Numbered from the stretch's first letter, positions 18,388 through 27,768 are shown. The stretch: 64,000 nucleotides of DNA from Caproicibacter sp046707225 (GCF_046707225.1 NZ_JBJKOP010000047.1:7878-71877); one strand, 5' to 3'. Notes: generated by a model from the letters alone, not told the origin. Numbers and translations: made by a program.

Positions 18388-20240
18388 TCCGAGCACTCCG
18401 ATACAATCAATTCTGCCATTTCTCCGGCGCTGAGTCCAAGCTGTTCCAAAGCCTGCATCATCGTTTCATGCGGCACAAAACCGTTGATCGCACGGAGATA
18501 AAACCTGCCTTGATAAGCGGCCTGGTTCAACAGAAAAGAAAAATGTTCGCCAATGCCGCCCTGTGCAATTCCTTCTTCAAAGAAAAAAACAGCCTTTGCT
18601 TTCAGTGCTTCCCGGACGGCTTCCCGGTCGATTGGGAAGATCCGGTTCAGCTTTATAATTCTGGCCTCAATCCCTCTTTCTTTCAAAAGGGAAAGCGCCT
18701 GACATGCGTTTGAAAAAAGTCTGCCGTAGGTAATGAGTGCAATGTCAGCGGATTCGTTACCGTAAAGGCAATAGGCTTTACGGCTCCCATGAAAATCAAA
18801 CGGTCGAAAAAGCTGTTCTCCGCGGGGATAACGAACCGCAGCCAATCCGTCGCAATCATAAAGGGCTTGCCTCATACTACTTTGAAGCTCATCATAATAG
18901 GAAGGAGAGTAAATTGTGATGCCGGGAATCGTTTTCAGAAAAGCAGCGTCAAAAATACCCTGATGTGTTTCACCGTCTTCCCCGACAATTCCGGCACGGT
19001 CAACCGCAAGAACAATTTTTGTCCTTTGCAGGGAAACATCATGAATCAGCTGATCGTACCCTCTTTGCAGAAACGAGGAGTAAACCGCAAAAACAGGAAG
19101 CATTCCTCCGCAGGCGAGCCCGCCCGCGAATGTAACGGCGTGTTCTTCCGCGATACCGGTGTCGAAAAAACGCTCCGGGTACTTTTGTGAAAAGACCGAT
19201 AAACCCGTGCCTTCCTGCATTGCGGCCGTTATGGCACAGATTCTTTCGTCCTCAGAGGCAAGAGAACAGAGTTTGCTGCCAAAAACCGAGGAAAAACTGC
19301 CCGTAGCCGTTACCGATTTCCCGGTTTCGACATTAAAGCAGGAAACCCCATGAAAGGCTTTGGGATTTTCCTCCGCATAGGAATACCCCTTTCCCTTCCG
19401 TGTTAAAACGTGAATCAGAACGGGGTGCGGAATACTTTTGACATTTTGAAAGACTTCCGTCAGCTTCTCCGTGTCGTGTCCGTCAAACGGACCATAATAG
19501 TAAAACCCCATATCTTCAAAGATCGTGCTGTTATACAGAAGTTGTTTCAGAATGGATTTCGATTTCGTCAGGGCATGCCGAAACGGTCTTCCTACTCCCG
19601 GAATATGATCCAGAGTATTTTCAATATTACCTTTGATCCTAAAATAGGAGGGCTTTGTGCGAATTCGCGCAAGATAGCGCGCCATGGATCCGACATTGCG
19701 GGATATTGACATTTTATTATCGTTTAAAATAACAATAAAATTCTTATGAAGCCGGCCCGCGTTATTCATCCCTTCATAAGCAAGTCCGCCGGTCAGCGCG
19801 CCGTCACCAATCACGGCGACAACGTGACCCGCGTCACCCCTTAGTTCCTTTGCTTTGAAGATGCCCAGTGCCGCCGATATGGAAGTGCTGCTGTGCCCGG
19901 AAGTCAACGGATCATGAGGGCTTTCCTGCCGATTGGGAAACCCGGAAAGTCCTCCGCGTGTCCGTATCGTCCCGATCCGGTCCAGTCTTCCGGTCAGCAT
20001 TTTATGTGTGTAAGCCTGATGTCCGACATCCCAGACAATTTTGTCCTCCGGTGAATGAAAAACCCGGTGCAGCGCAACCGTGAGTTCCACGACTCCGAGA
20101 TTTGATGCCAAATGCCCTCCGTTTGTGGAAACGGTCTGAATTATTTTTTCACGGATCTCTGCGCATAATTGAGGCAGCTGCTCCGGCGTCAGCTGTTGCA
20201 GATCCTTAGGAGAACGGACCGAGTTTAAGAGGCTGCCCAT
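18384..20240 (-). CDS. dxs: 1-deoxy-D-xylulose-5-phosphate synthase
   Basis: TPP-dependent condensation of pyruvate and glyceraldehyde-3-phosphate, the entry step of the MEP isoprenoid pathway. 618 residues with the transketolase fold: the TPP-binding GDGALTGG near 146-153 with the Asn of the ILNDN segment, the central pyrimidine-binding domain (GIAEEHAVTFAGGLA) and a C-terminal domain. It is 4 bp downstream of folD. In most Firmicutes xseA, xseB and ispA sit between these genes; they are not here. dxr, ispG and uppS lie elsewhere in the window. Confidence 0.97.
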   Translation of the reverse strand: MGSLLNSVRSPKDLQQLTPEQLPQLCAEIREKIIQTVSTNGGHLASNLGVVELTVALHRVFHSPEDKIVWDVGHQAYTHKMLTGRLDRIGTIRTRGGLSGFPNRQESPHDPLTSGHSSTSISAALGIFKAKELRGDAGHVVAVIGDGALTGGLAYEGMNNAGRLHKNFIVILNDNKMSISRNVGSMARYLARIRTKPSYFRIKGNIENTLDHIPGVGRPFRHALTKSKSILKQLLYNSTIFEDMGFYYYGPFDGHDTEKLTEVFQNVKSIPHPVLIHVLTRKGKGYSYAEENPKAFHGVSCFNVETGKSVTATGSFSSVFGSKLCSLASEDERICAITAAMQEGTGLSVFSQKYPERFFDTGIAEEHAVTFAGGLACGGMLPVFAVYSSFLQRGYDQLIHDVSLQRTKIVLAVDRAGIVGEDGETHQGIFDAAFLKTIPGITIYSPSYYDELQSSMRQALYDCDGLAAVRYPRGEQLFRPFDFHGSRKAYCLYGNESADIALITYGRLFSNACQALSLLKERGIEARIIKLNRIFPIDREAVREALKAKAVFFFEEGIAQGGIGEHFSFLLNQAAYQGRFYLRAINGFVPHETMMQALEQLGLSAGEMAELIVSECSD

Positions 20241-20244
20241 ACAG

Positions 20245-21117
20245 TCAGCAGACTTTCTGGCGGTCCGGAATCGCGTTTTGGATTTTTGCGGCCGTAACCG
20301 TATTCCGAAGAAGCATCGCGATTGTCATGGGACCGACTCCGCCCGGAACCGGCGTGATGTAGGATGCAAGTTTGCTGACGGGTTCAAAATCAACGTCTCC
20401 GCAAAGCTTGCCGTTTTCATCACGATCCATTCCCACATCGATCACACATGCGCCCGGCTTTACCATATCGGCGGTAATAAATTTCGGCTTGCCGACGGCG
20501 GCAACCAGAAGATCGGCGCCGCGGCAGATTTCCTCGAGGTCTTTTGTCTTGCTGTGGCAAATGGTAACGGTTCCGTTGTCGTGCAGCAAAAGCATTGCCA
20601 TTGGCTTGCCGACAATATTGCTCCGTCCCACAACCACGCATTTTTTACCGGCAACAGGAATTTTCTCACGATGCAGCATCTCCATGATTCCCGCAGGTGT
20701 GCACGGCAGAAAACGATAATTTCCAATCATAATTCTTCCGACGTTGGAAGGATGAAATGCGTCGACATCCTTCCAGGGATCAATCGTCTCAATGACGGAT
20801 TCTTCATCCAAGTCATCGGGAAGAGGCAGCTGAACCAAAATGCCATGAATCTCTTTTTTGTGATTCAGCCGGTTCACCAAATCAAAAAGATCGTCCTGAT
20901 GAGTATTTGCGGGCAATGCGTATTTCTCCGAATAAATTCCGGCCGCAGCGCAGGCCTTTTCTTTCAGATTCACATAAGTTTGAGAGGCCGGATCATTGCC
21001 GACCAGGACCACCGCTAGACCGGGAATAATTCCCTTGTCCTTCAATTCCTGAACTTCCAACGCTGTTTCCGCTTTGATTTGCGCTGAAATTGCCTTACCG
21101 TCAATCAGCTTCGCCAT
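20245..21117 (-). CDS. folD: Bifunctional methylene-THF dehydrogenase / methenyl-THF cyclohydrolase
   Basis: Interconverts methylene-, methenyl- and 10-formyl-tetrahydrofolate with NADP, supplying one-carbon units for purines and fMet-tRNA. The catalytic tyrosine-lysine pair lies in the SQTYVNLKEKAC segment, and the Rossmann part has VVVGRSNIVGKPMA and PVPGGVGPMT. 290 residues from ATG 21117, which has GGAGG 9 bases upstream; a longer frame upstream is not needed. The start overlaps the lgt 3' end by 17 bp. Confidence 0.97.
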   Translation of the reverse strand: MAKLIDGKAISAQIKAETALEVQELKDKGIIPGLAVVLVGNDPASQTYVNLKEKACAAAGIYSEKYALPANTHQDDLFDLVNRLNHKKEIHGILVQLPLPDDLDEESVIETIDPWKDVDAFHPSNVGRIMIGNYRFLPCTPAGIMEMLHREKIPVAGKKCVVVGRSNIVGKPMAMLLLHDNGTVTICHSKTKDLEEICRGADLLVAAVGKPKFITADMVKPGACVIDVGMDRDENGKLCGDVDFEPVSKLASYITPVPGGVGPMTIAMLLRNTVTAAKIQNAIPDRQKVC

Positions 21118-22174
21118 CTTTTGTTTCCTCCCCTCCGTCTTTTTCGTCCTTGAAAGAAGCGTCCGCCGCCGGGGCATCCTGCGGCTTATCTTCAGAGTTG
21201 CTTTCAGATTGGTCGGCTGTTTCAGATTCTTCGTTCATATAAGTTCTGGCTTCCTCCGCGGAATCAAAAATTGTACTTGTCCCGTCGTCCGTGTATGTTT
21301 CTTCAATTTCTTCCGGTTTTACTTCATCGACAATGGAATTCAGTTCCATAATTTTGCGTGAACCGCAGCCGGTCAGAACCGTTCTGTTTCTGAATACAAT
21401 CAGAAGTACGATGGCTGCAAGTACGGCGGCAGCCGCAACAACCTGAGACACTCTCAGCGGGATGACCGGAGTAATCAAGCTGTCGGTTCGCAGACCCTCG
21501 ATAAAGAAACGCCCAACCCCGTACCAGAGAATGTAAAGTAAAAAGACTTGCCCATCGTATCTTCTGTATTTTCTGCTGAAAATATGTAGCAGAATAAAAC
21601 CAAGCAGGCACCAGAGCGACTCATAAAGAAAGCACGGATGCACTCCGGTTGCCGAAACGAGGTCCGTGTTCTCACTAATCATCCTCCAAGGCAGATTGGT
21701 TCCTGTTCCAAAAGCTTCCTGATTGACAAAATTGCCCCAGCGCCCGATGCATTGTCCGATTAAAAAACCTAGTGAAGCCAAATCAAGGACGGCAGGAATA
21801 CTAAGCTTGCGGAACTTTGCCATCAAGGAACCGAACAGCAAGCCGCCGATGATTCCGCCGTAGATTCCGAGTCCGCCGTTCCAGATATAAAAAATGCTGA
21901 TAGGATTTTCAACATACTGGCTGCTTGAATCAAACAAGACGTAATAAATCCTGGCTCCTATTACGCCGAAAATGATTCCGACCATGACAACGTCGACAAA
22001 ACGGTCCGGGTCAACCCGGAATTTTTTACAGCTTTGCAATGCATAAAGAAAAGCCAGGAGGAATCCGGTTGCGATAATGATTCCGTACCAGGCAATCGGA
22101 TGATTTCCAATTTTGAAAGCGATGGGATTCAGGGTAACATTAATACCAAGTCCCGGGAATTGAACATGATACAT
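21101..22174 (-). CDS. lgt: Prolipoprotein diacylglyceryl transferase with acidic C-terminal tail
   Basis: Integral membrane enzyme that moves diacylglycerol from phosphatidylglycerol to the lipobox Cys of prolipoproteins. Seven or so membrane helices fill the first ~265 residues, and the Lgt signature GRWGNFVNQE is present. The remaining ~92 residues are not part of the core family: soluble, very acidic, rich in E/D/S/T, low in hydrophobics, and by the family topology probably cytoplasmic. ATG 22174 has GGTGGT just upstream; the GTG seven codons before lacks a site. Followed by folD with a 17-bp overlap. Confidence 0.93.
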   Translation of the reverse strand: MYHVQFPGLGINVTLNPIAFKIGNHPIAWYGIIIATGFLLAFLYALQSCKKFRVDPDRFVDVVMVGIIFGVIGARIYYVLFDSSSQYVENPISIFYIWNGGLGIYGGIIGGLLFGSLMAKFRKLSIPAVLDLASLGFLIGQCIGRWGNFVNQEAFGTGTNLPWRMISENTDLVSATGVHPCFLYESLWCLLGFILLHIFSRKYRRYDGQVFLLYILWYGVGRFFIEGLRTDSLITPVIPLRVSQVVAAAAVLAAIVLLIVFRNRTVLTGCGSRKIMELNSIVDEVKPEEIEETYTDDGTSTIFDSAEEARTYMNEESETADQSESNSEDKPQDAPAADASFKDEKDGGEETKDGEAD

Positions 22175-22218
22175 CTTATACCACCATTTCTCCACGCAGC
22201 GCAGGTTTTTAATAGATG

Positions 22219-22257
22219 ATACCCGCCGGGCTTCAGCGTGGAAAGCTCCGGCGGTAT
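22219..22257. repeat. GC-rich hairpin between ymfH and lgt
   Basis: Imperfect inverted repeat (about 10 paired bases with one bulge: 22219-22229 with 22248-22257, plus a 4-bp inner stem). There is no T-run on either side, so it is not a standard terminator. It may be an mRNA stability or processing element within the ymfFH-lgt transcript; inference only. Confidence 0.45.
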
Positions 22258-22264
22258 TAGTTCA

Positions 22265-23548
22265 TTATTGGTTGGGAAAGATGACGGAAAGCGATGAAAA
22301 TTCCGTATGCATCTGGTTTTCAAGTCTGGCCATCACGGAATTCATATCCGTCTGCGCGACGGCATCAATATACTGAAATAATTCTCGGCCGGAAAAGGCT
22401 AGAGACACAAGTGAATTTGCTATGCTGCCCACGTGATTGAGCGAAGCGATATTTCTGCCGTACACCGCCCTTTTCGCACATTCAAAGATTTTTCGGTCAA
22501 AGCCGTTTTTCCGAATGTTTTCAATTTCCCGCTTGATTTCCTGAGCAACCTGTTCCGGGTCTTTTGATTCACCTGAAAAAATCACGGATGCGTAACCGGG
22601 ACCTTCAAAATACTCATTGCCGAACGAAGCTTCATTAATCAGGCCCGCATCCAGCAGGCGGCGGAATAAGGGACTTGCGTTGGAAGAAATGGCCTCAAGC
22701 AGTATTTCGGTTTCCGCTATCTCTTTTACGGATGGACGCTGTGATGTGACTTTTTCTTTAAAACCAAGTTCAAAAAGCGGCACCGCAACAGAGAGCTTTT
22801 GTTCCACTCTAGCTTTAACGATATGGTCGGGCTCCTTTTCAAAAATCCGATCAATCTGAACGGGCTGCGCGGGCTTTAGCATTTCGTCGCACATTTCCGC
22901 AACCCGATCCGGCTGAACATTGCCGGCGATGCAAAGCACCATATTATTGAGGTTATAAAAAGTATGGTAGCATTGGTACAATAATTCCGGCGTGATCTGA
23001 GCGATCGTTTCTACTGTCCCGGCGATATCAGTTCTGACCGGATGTTTTTGGTAGAGAGCGTCAAGGAGATTGAAAAGGACCCTCCACTGCGGGTCATCGT
23101 CGTACATTTTAATTTCCTGACCAATGATGCCCTGCTCTTTTTGCACGGTTTGCTCCGTAAAATACGGAGACTGAACAAAATCAAGAAGAATCTTCAGGGA
23201 TTCATAGACGTTTTCCGTGCAGGAAAATAAATAACAGGTCATGTCAAACGACGTGTAGGCATTTGCCGACGCGCCGGTTTTCGCGAAACGTTCAAAAGCA
23301 TCCCCGTCTTCGCTTTCAAACATTTTATGCTCCAGATAATGAGCAATCCCGGCCGGAACCCGATGGGGCTCGCTTTTCTGAGCAGTTTTAAAACAGTTGT
23401 CAATCGACCCGTATTTCGTACCGAAAACCGCGTAGGTCGAATTGTTTTTTTCTTTTGGATAAACCGTAACTGTAAGTCCGGAGGAATGCTTTCCGGTATA
23501 GTAGAAATCCCCGGTACGTTCGCTTGTTATCTTTTTCAACCAATCCAT
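22265..23548 (-). CDS. M16-family zinc peptidase, YmfH type
   Basis: Insulinase/processing-peptidase-like protein of 427 residues. The inverted zinc motif HxxEH is intact at 70-74 (HYLEH), so this is the catalytic partner. It starts one base before the end of the upstream partner gene. In Bacillus the ymfF/ymfH pair is linked genetically to 5-aminopentanol modification of elongation factor P and to swarming; the substrate is not known, so the role here is inferred from homology. Confidence 0.88.
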   Translation of the reverse strand: MDWLKKITSERTGDFYYTGKHSSGLTVTVYPKEKNNSTYAVFGTKYGSIDNCFKTAQKSEPHRVPAGIAHYLEHKMFESEDGDAFERFAKTGASANAYTSFDMTCYLFSCTENVYESLKILLDFVQSPYFTEQTVQKEQGIIGQEIKMYDDDPQWRVLFNLLDALYQKHPVRTDIAGTVETIAQITPELLYQCYHTFYNLNNMVLCIAGNVQPDRVAEMCDEMLKPAQPVQIDRIFEKEPDHIVKARVEQKLSVAVPLFELGFKEKVTSQRPSVKEIAETEILLEAISSNASPLFRRLLDAGLINEASFGNEYFEGPGYASVIFSGESKDPEQVAQEIKREIENIRKNGFDRKIFECAKRAVYGRNIASLNHVGSIANSLVSLAFSGRELFQYIDAVAQTDMNSVMARLENQMHTEFSSLSVIFPNQ

Positions 23549-24828
23549 CAGGCTTCCACCCCGCTTCCTTCCAGACGATATACCGTGTCAAGGGTTAACT
23601 TTCGCGCGGCTTCAATCACCTGTTCTCTTGTGACGGCGTTTACCAGCTCCGCCTCTTCCTCAGGCCTTTTAACCTTCGGACGGAACGTCTGGGATAAATA
23701 CCAGGCTTCCAGTCCATCAAGAGAATCCGACAAGGTGCGGTAGCTGTTGCAAAGGCTCAATTTGGCTGCCGCCAGCTCATTTTCGTCAAAGTTGCCCTTT
23801 TGAACCTCTTCCAGCTGATTGAGAATTTCCTGCTTTGCCCGGTCGATGTTCTTTGTTTCCACTCCGCTTTGAACCAGCAGAATGCCTTTCATGGGGTTAA
23901 ACTGGGAACTGCAGTAATAGCATAGGCTCAGTTTTTCCCGAACATTCAAGAACAGCTTTGAGCTTGGAGTACCGCCGAAGAGCGCGTTAAAAAGTTTCAT
24001 GGCAGGAACGCCGGCATCAGGTTCCGCGCACGCGGTGCGAAATCCCATGACCAGCTTCGACTGCACAACATCCATTTTTTCAGTGGTTTCGGAGGCGCTT
24101 GCTGCCGACGGCACTGACTGATTCGGGCAATCAACAGAATCAGTTCTGGCAAGATTTTGAAACGCGGCGTAAAAATCCTGATAAACGGGTTCCGGGTCGC
24201 AATCACCCAAAACCATAATCTCAGCTTTTGCGCGGTGAATCAGGTTTTCCCATACCTGAGTCAAGTCCTCGCGTTTCAGCTCCTGAATTTGCTGCCGTGT
24301 TCCGCAACGGCCGATTCCGTAAGGTTCCTTTGCACACATCAACTCTTCGCACTTCAGCTTGGCATACATGCGCTTATCGTTAAATTCAGAGTCCACCATT
24401 TCGATCAGTTGGCGTTTTTCCTGTTCAAAGCCCTGAACGGGGAACAGGCCGTTCTCCAACGGCGGGTCAAATATAATGCTGCACAGCAGCTTGGCCAATT
24501 CTGCGGAAACGCTCTCCCCGTTCAAGGAATAACGGTCCGCAATTCCGGATGCCGAAACGGAAAGAACCTGGACGTCCCCAAGCTTTTGCACATTCGCATC
24601 CAGTACCGCTCCGTAAAGTTCAGCCAGATGTGCGTTTAATTTTGAAAAATCGGGATATTTTCTGCTTGCACGGCTGAGCAGAAAAGGAAGAATGGAATTT
24701 TCAGAAACGGTCTCTTTTGCAAGAGGCCATAAAAAATGAACGGACATGCGGATTGTTTTAAAACGATCGTCCCGTATGCTGCGGAAATTCACGCCGCTGC
24801 AAACAGCCCGCTGTTCAATTCCTGTCAT
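23548..24828 (-). CDS. M16-family peptidase-like protein, YmfF type (probably inactive partner)
   Basis: 426-residue M16-like protein paired with the YmfH-type gene downstream (1-bp overlap). At the place of the zinc motif it has HLAELYG rather than HxxEH, so it lacks a full metal site and likely serves as the non-catalytic half of a heterodimer, as is usual in this family. Start at ATG 24828; a GGAGATGA stretch upstream makes ATG 24840 possible but poorly spaced. Confidence 0.85.
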   Translation of the reverse strand: MTGIEQRAVCSGVNFRSIRDDRFKTIRMSVHFLWPLAKETVSENSILPFLLSRASRKYPDFSKLNAHLAELYGAVLDANVQKLGDVQVLSVSASGIADRYSLNGESVSAELAKLLCSIIFDPPLENGLFPVQGFEQEKRQLIEMVDSEFNDKRMYAKLKCEELMCAKEPYGIGRCGTRQQIQELKREDLTQVWENLIHRAKAEIMVLGDCDPEPVYQDFYAAFQNLARTDSVDCPNQSVPSAASASETTEKMDVVQSKLVMGFRTACAEPDAGVPAMKLFNALFGGTPSSKLFLNVREKLSLCYYCSSQFNPMKGILLVQSGVETKNIDRAKQEILNQLEEVQKGNFDENELAAAKLSLCNSYRTLSDSLDGLEAWYLSQTFRPKVKRPEEEAELVNAVTREQVIEAARKLTLDTVYRLEGSGVEA

Positions 24829-24870
24829 TATTGATTTCATCTCCAAAACAGATTCGGTGAAACAAAAATA

Positions 24871-24899
24871 ATTATACCACAGTTCCACAAGTTAGAAAA
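24871..24899 (-). promoter_or_regulatory. Possible promoter of the ymfF-ymfH unit
   Basis: TATAAT at 24876-24871 on the minus strand, about 43 bp before the ymfF start, with a poor -35 (TTTTCT) at 17 bp. It faces away from the transporter promoter at 24959-24987. Confidence 0.4.
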
Positions 24900-24958
24900 G
24901 AATGATTCGATAGGATTCCATTAAAATTTACAAATTAGAAACAGTGTATTTTTCCGTA

Positions 24959-24987
24959 TTGCCGATTTTTGAAAGGAATGCTATAAT
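24959..24987 (+). promoter_or_regulatory. Predicted sigma-A promoter of the DMT transporter
   Basis: TTGCCG (24959-24964), 17 bp, TATAAT (24982-24987) on the plus strand, 36 bp before the TTG start at 25023. Confidence 0.65.
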
Positions 24988-25022
24988 ATTGCATTGTCGT
25001 TTTTTAGGATTGAGGTGTTGAG

Positions 25023-25919
25023 TTGAGGATTTTACGAAATCGATCCGTTGCTGCGGAGCTGGGCATTGTTCTTGTCACAATGATTTGGGGCAGCAGCTTT
25101 GTTGTTGTAAAAAACACAACGGGCACGGTGCCGGCCGCAACCATGATTGTGCTGCGATTCAGTATCGCGGCTGTGTTTCTCTGCCTTTTCTTTTTTAAAA
25201 AGCTAAAACAGATCAACCCCTTTTACATCAAATGGGGTTTTGTAATCGGCCTTCAAAATTTTGCCGGATATGAACTGCAGACAGTTGGGGTCGAATATAC
25301 TACGGCCGGAAAAAATGCGTTTCTCACCGCGGTCTACTGTGTCATTGTTCCGTTTTTATATTGGGCGGTACGAAAACAGCAACCTCGACTTTTTCATCTT
25401 GTTTCAGCCTGTATGTGTCTTACGGGAGTCGGTCTGCTTTCCATTCAGAATGGTTTTTCCATGAATCCCGGCGACCTGCTTTCTCTCGCCTGCGGGCTAT
25501 TTTTCGCAATGCAGATAGTAACCATCAGTATTCTTACCGAAAAACACGACCCTATTCTGATCTGCATTACGCAGGCGTTTGCCACAGTAATTTTTGCGTT
25601 ACCGTTTGCTTTATGGACGGAAAAGATTCCGACTTCTCTGCCGACTCAATCCGTTTTCTCTCTTCTGTATCTTGGCGTCATCGGCACCATGCTGACGACC
25701 GTTCTTCAGACGATTTGTCAAAAATATACGCCGCCGGCAAAAGCGTCGCTGATCATGTCGCTGGAATCTGTTTTCGGAACTATCTGCGGTATCGTTTTTC
25801 TGCATGAGTCCCTCACACAACGAACCTTTGGCGGATTTCTGCTGATTTTTATTGCAATGATGCTTTCGGAGCACGGAGACCGCATATTTATCAAAAGAAA
25901 ATTAAAAACGGTGAAATAA
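25023..25919 (+). CDS. EamA/DMT-family transporter
   Basis: Inner-membrane permease of the drug/metabolite transporter superfamily, 298 residues, about ten hydrophobic helices made of two EamA repeats (around 12-140 and 150-285). The conserved helix-1 segment IWGSSFVVVK is at 21-30. Members export amino acids, metabolites or drugs; the substrate cannot be told from sequence. It starts at TTG 25023 with GAGGTG 5 bases upstream. It is a lone gene between a promoter and a terminator. Confidence 0.85.
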   Translation: MRILRNRSVAAELGIVLVTMIWGSSFVVVKNTTGTVPAATMIVLRFSIAAVFLCLFFFKKLKQINPFYIKWGFVIGLQNFAGYELQTVGVEYTTAGKNAFLTAVYCVIVPFLYWAVRKQQPRLFHLVSACMCLTGVGLLSIQNGFSMNPGDLLSLACGLFFAMQIVTISILTEKHDPILICITQAFATVIFALPFALWTEKIPTSLPTQSVFSLLYLGVIGTMLTTVLQTICQKYTPPAKASLIMSLESVFGTICGIVFLHESLTQRTFGGFLLIFIAMMLSEHGDRIFIKRKLKTVK

Positions 25920-25961
25920 AAAACTAACATTGCCTCCCGGTTATTTTCCGGGAGGCAATGT
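25920..25961. terminator. Bidirectional terminator between the DMT transporter and metY
   Basis: Perfect 14-bp inverted repeat (25927-25940 with 25948-25961) around a 7-base loop. The T-run is clear on the minus-strand side (end of metY); the plus side is T-poor. Confidence 0.85.
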
Positions 25962-25977
25962 TGATATAAGATTCTAT

Positions 25978-27249
25978 TCAGAGCTTAGCAAGGGCCTGTT
26001 TGATATCGCCGAGGATGTCTTCGATGTTTTCAATCCCGACGGACAAACGGATCATATTGGGGCTGATACCGGCGTCTTTCAGCTGTGAATCATTCAACTG
26101 CCGATGCGTGGTGCTCGCAGGGTGAAGGACACAGGTGCGCAGGTCGGCAACATGGATGACAATGGAAGCAAGTTTGAGGTTTTCCATGAACTTTGCCGCC
26201 GCGTCCCTGCCACCCTTTACTCCAAAGGAAATCACGCCGCAGGTTCCGTGCGGCATATACTTTTTTGCAAGCTCATAATATTTGCTGCTTTTCAGGCCGG
26301 GGTAATTGACCCATTCGATTTTGTCGTTGCTTTCCAGAAATTCCGCAACCGCCATCGCGTTGGAGCAATGCCGCTGCATACGCAGCGCCAGCGTTTCAAG
26401 ACCAAGATTGAGAAGGAATGCGTTCATAGGGGACGATTGTGCCCCAAGGTCCCGCATCAGATGAACGCGCGCCTTGACAATGTAGGCGCTTTTTCCAAAG
26501 TCCTTCGTATAAACCGTTCCGTGATAGGACTCGTCCGGTTCGGTCAGCATAGGAAATTTTCCGTTGTCCCAGTTGAAATTGCCGCTGTCCACAATCGCGC
26601 CGCCGATCTGAACCGCGTGCCCATCCATGTATTTTGTAGTTGAATGAACGACAATATCGGCTCCGAATTCAAACGGACGGCAGTTTATGGGGGTTGGAAA
26701 AGTATTATCGACAATCAGCGGGACACCGTGCTCGTGAGCCGCTTTTGCGAATAATTCAAGATCAGTTACGATAAGGGACGGATTGGAAAGTGTTTCCGTA
26801 AACACGCAGCGCGTATTCTCCTGAAAAGCCGCGTCCAGTTCATCTTTTGTGCTGTCAGCGGAGACAAATGTGCATTCAATCCCCATTTCCCGTATGGTTT
26901 TATAAAAAAGATTGAAGGTTCCGCCATAGATTGCGCTGCAGGCGATCATATGGTCGCCTGCATGACAAATATTTAAAACTGAGATCAGAGAAGCGGCCTG
27001 CCCGGCAGATGTTAAAAGCGCGCCGACTCCTCCTTCCAGCGCGGCGATTTTTTTCTCCACGGCATCAACCGTCGGGTTTCCGATTCTGGTATAAAAAAAT
27101 CCGTCGGCTTTTAAATCAAAAAGCTCGCCGAGCGCCTGCGCGCTGTCGTATTTAAATGTTGTGCTCTGAACAATCGGGAGAACCCTGGACTCTCCGTTTT
27201 TCGGTTCGTATCCCGCATGAATGCAGTCTGTATCAATATGGTATCCCAT
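25978..27249 (-). CDS. metY: O-acetylhomoserine sulfhydrylase
   Basis: PLP enzyme (Cys/Met metabolism family) that makes homocysteine from O-acetylhomoserine and sulfide. 423 residues, the length of the MetY branch and longer than MetB/MetC (~390). The PLP lysine is in VVHSTTKYMDGH, and the YTRIGNPT segment that contacts the phosphate is present near 53-60. ATG 27249 has AAGGAG 8 bases upstream. No SAM riboswitch or methionine T-box precedes it: the gap to the upstream gene is only 27 bp. Confidence 0.94.
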   Translation of the reverse strand: MGYHIDTDCIHAGYEPKNGESRVLPIVQSTTFKYDSAQALGELFDLKADGFFYTRIGNPTVDAVEKKIAALEGGVGALLTSAGQAASLISVLNICHAGDHMIACSAIYGGTFNLFYKTIREMGIECTFVSADSTKDELDAAFQENTRCVFTETLSNPSLIVTDLELFAKAAHEHGVPLIVDNTFPTPINCRPFEFGADIVVHSTTKYMDGHAVQIGGAIVDSGNFNWDNGKFPMLTEPDESYHGTVYTKDFGKSAYIVKARVHLMRDLGAQSSPMNAFLLNLGLETLALRMQRHCSNAMAVAEFLESNDKIEWVNYPGLKSSKYYELAKKYMPHGTCGVISFGVKGGRDAAAKFMENLKLASIVIHVADLRTCVLHPASTTHRQLNDSQLKDAGISPNMIRLSVGIENIEDILGDIKQALAKL

Positions 27250-27276
27250 GAAAATACTCCTTTTATTAAATATGCT

Positions 27277-27768
27277 TTAAGTAAGTGCGGATTTTATAAA
27301 ATTGATGAATTCATCCGCAATCGATACAACGCCCCAGACAAGAGCCAGAAACATGACAGCCGATAGGATACGTACCAAAATACGCTTTCCTCGGCTCATC
27401 GCTGCTGACGAATCATCATCTGAATTCTGAGGGCCGTTTCTTTCGAATTTGTTTTCGCCCAGTGCCCCGATTCCGTGCAAAATCTCTTCGCAACGTTCCA
27501 CTTCCCCATACGGAACGAAAATATGATAAAGCGAATTCGGCATTTTTCCGTACAAAATAGAAGGCGGCGCACCGGGCCCGCACATTCGTTCTTCATGAGG
27601 AGTGCCGTTGCTGTCAAACGCAGCGCGGATCATGCCGCACTGCGTTTCATCTGCCGTAAAAAGCAAAACGGGGTCGTTTGCCCGAACCTCCCGAAGCTTT
27701 TTGCTTCCGCAGGATGGGCATACGGCCTCCGATTTGACAAGAACCTGGCATCTTGCGCAGTAAAGCAT
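27277..27768 (-). CDS. Zinc-ribbon / DUF2007-like protein with C-terminal membrane helix
   Basis: Unrecognised small protein of about 163 residues. Order: a zinc ribbon (CARC and CPSC, residues 4-20), a ~75-residue domain resembling DUF2007 'putative signal transducing protein' (LLFTADETQCGMIRAAF ... HIFVPYGEVERCEEIL), a polar linker, and one membrane helix near the C-terminus (ILSAVMFLALVWGVVSIA). Start at ATG 27768 with GGAAG 8 bases upstream; in-frame ATGs before it are less well placed. It lies between dpaB and metY on the same strand. Confidence 0.7.
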   Translation of the reverse strand: MLYCARCQVLVKSEAVCPSCGSKKLREVRANDPVLLFTADETQCGMIRAAFDSNGTPHEERMCGPGAPPSILYGKMPNSLYHIFVPYGEVERCEEILHGIGALGENKFERNGPQNSDDDSSAAMSRGKRILVRILSAVMFLALVWGVVSIADEFINFIKSALT

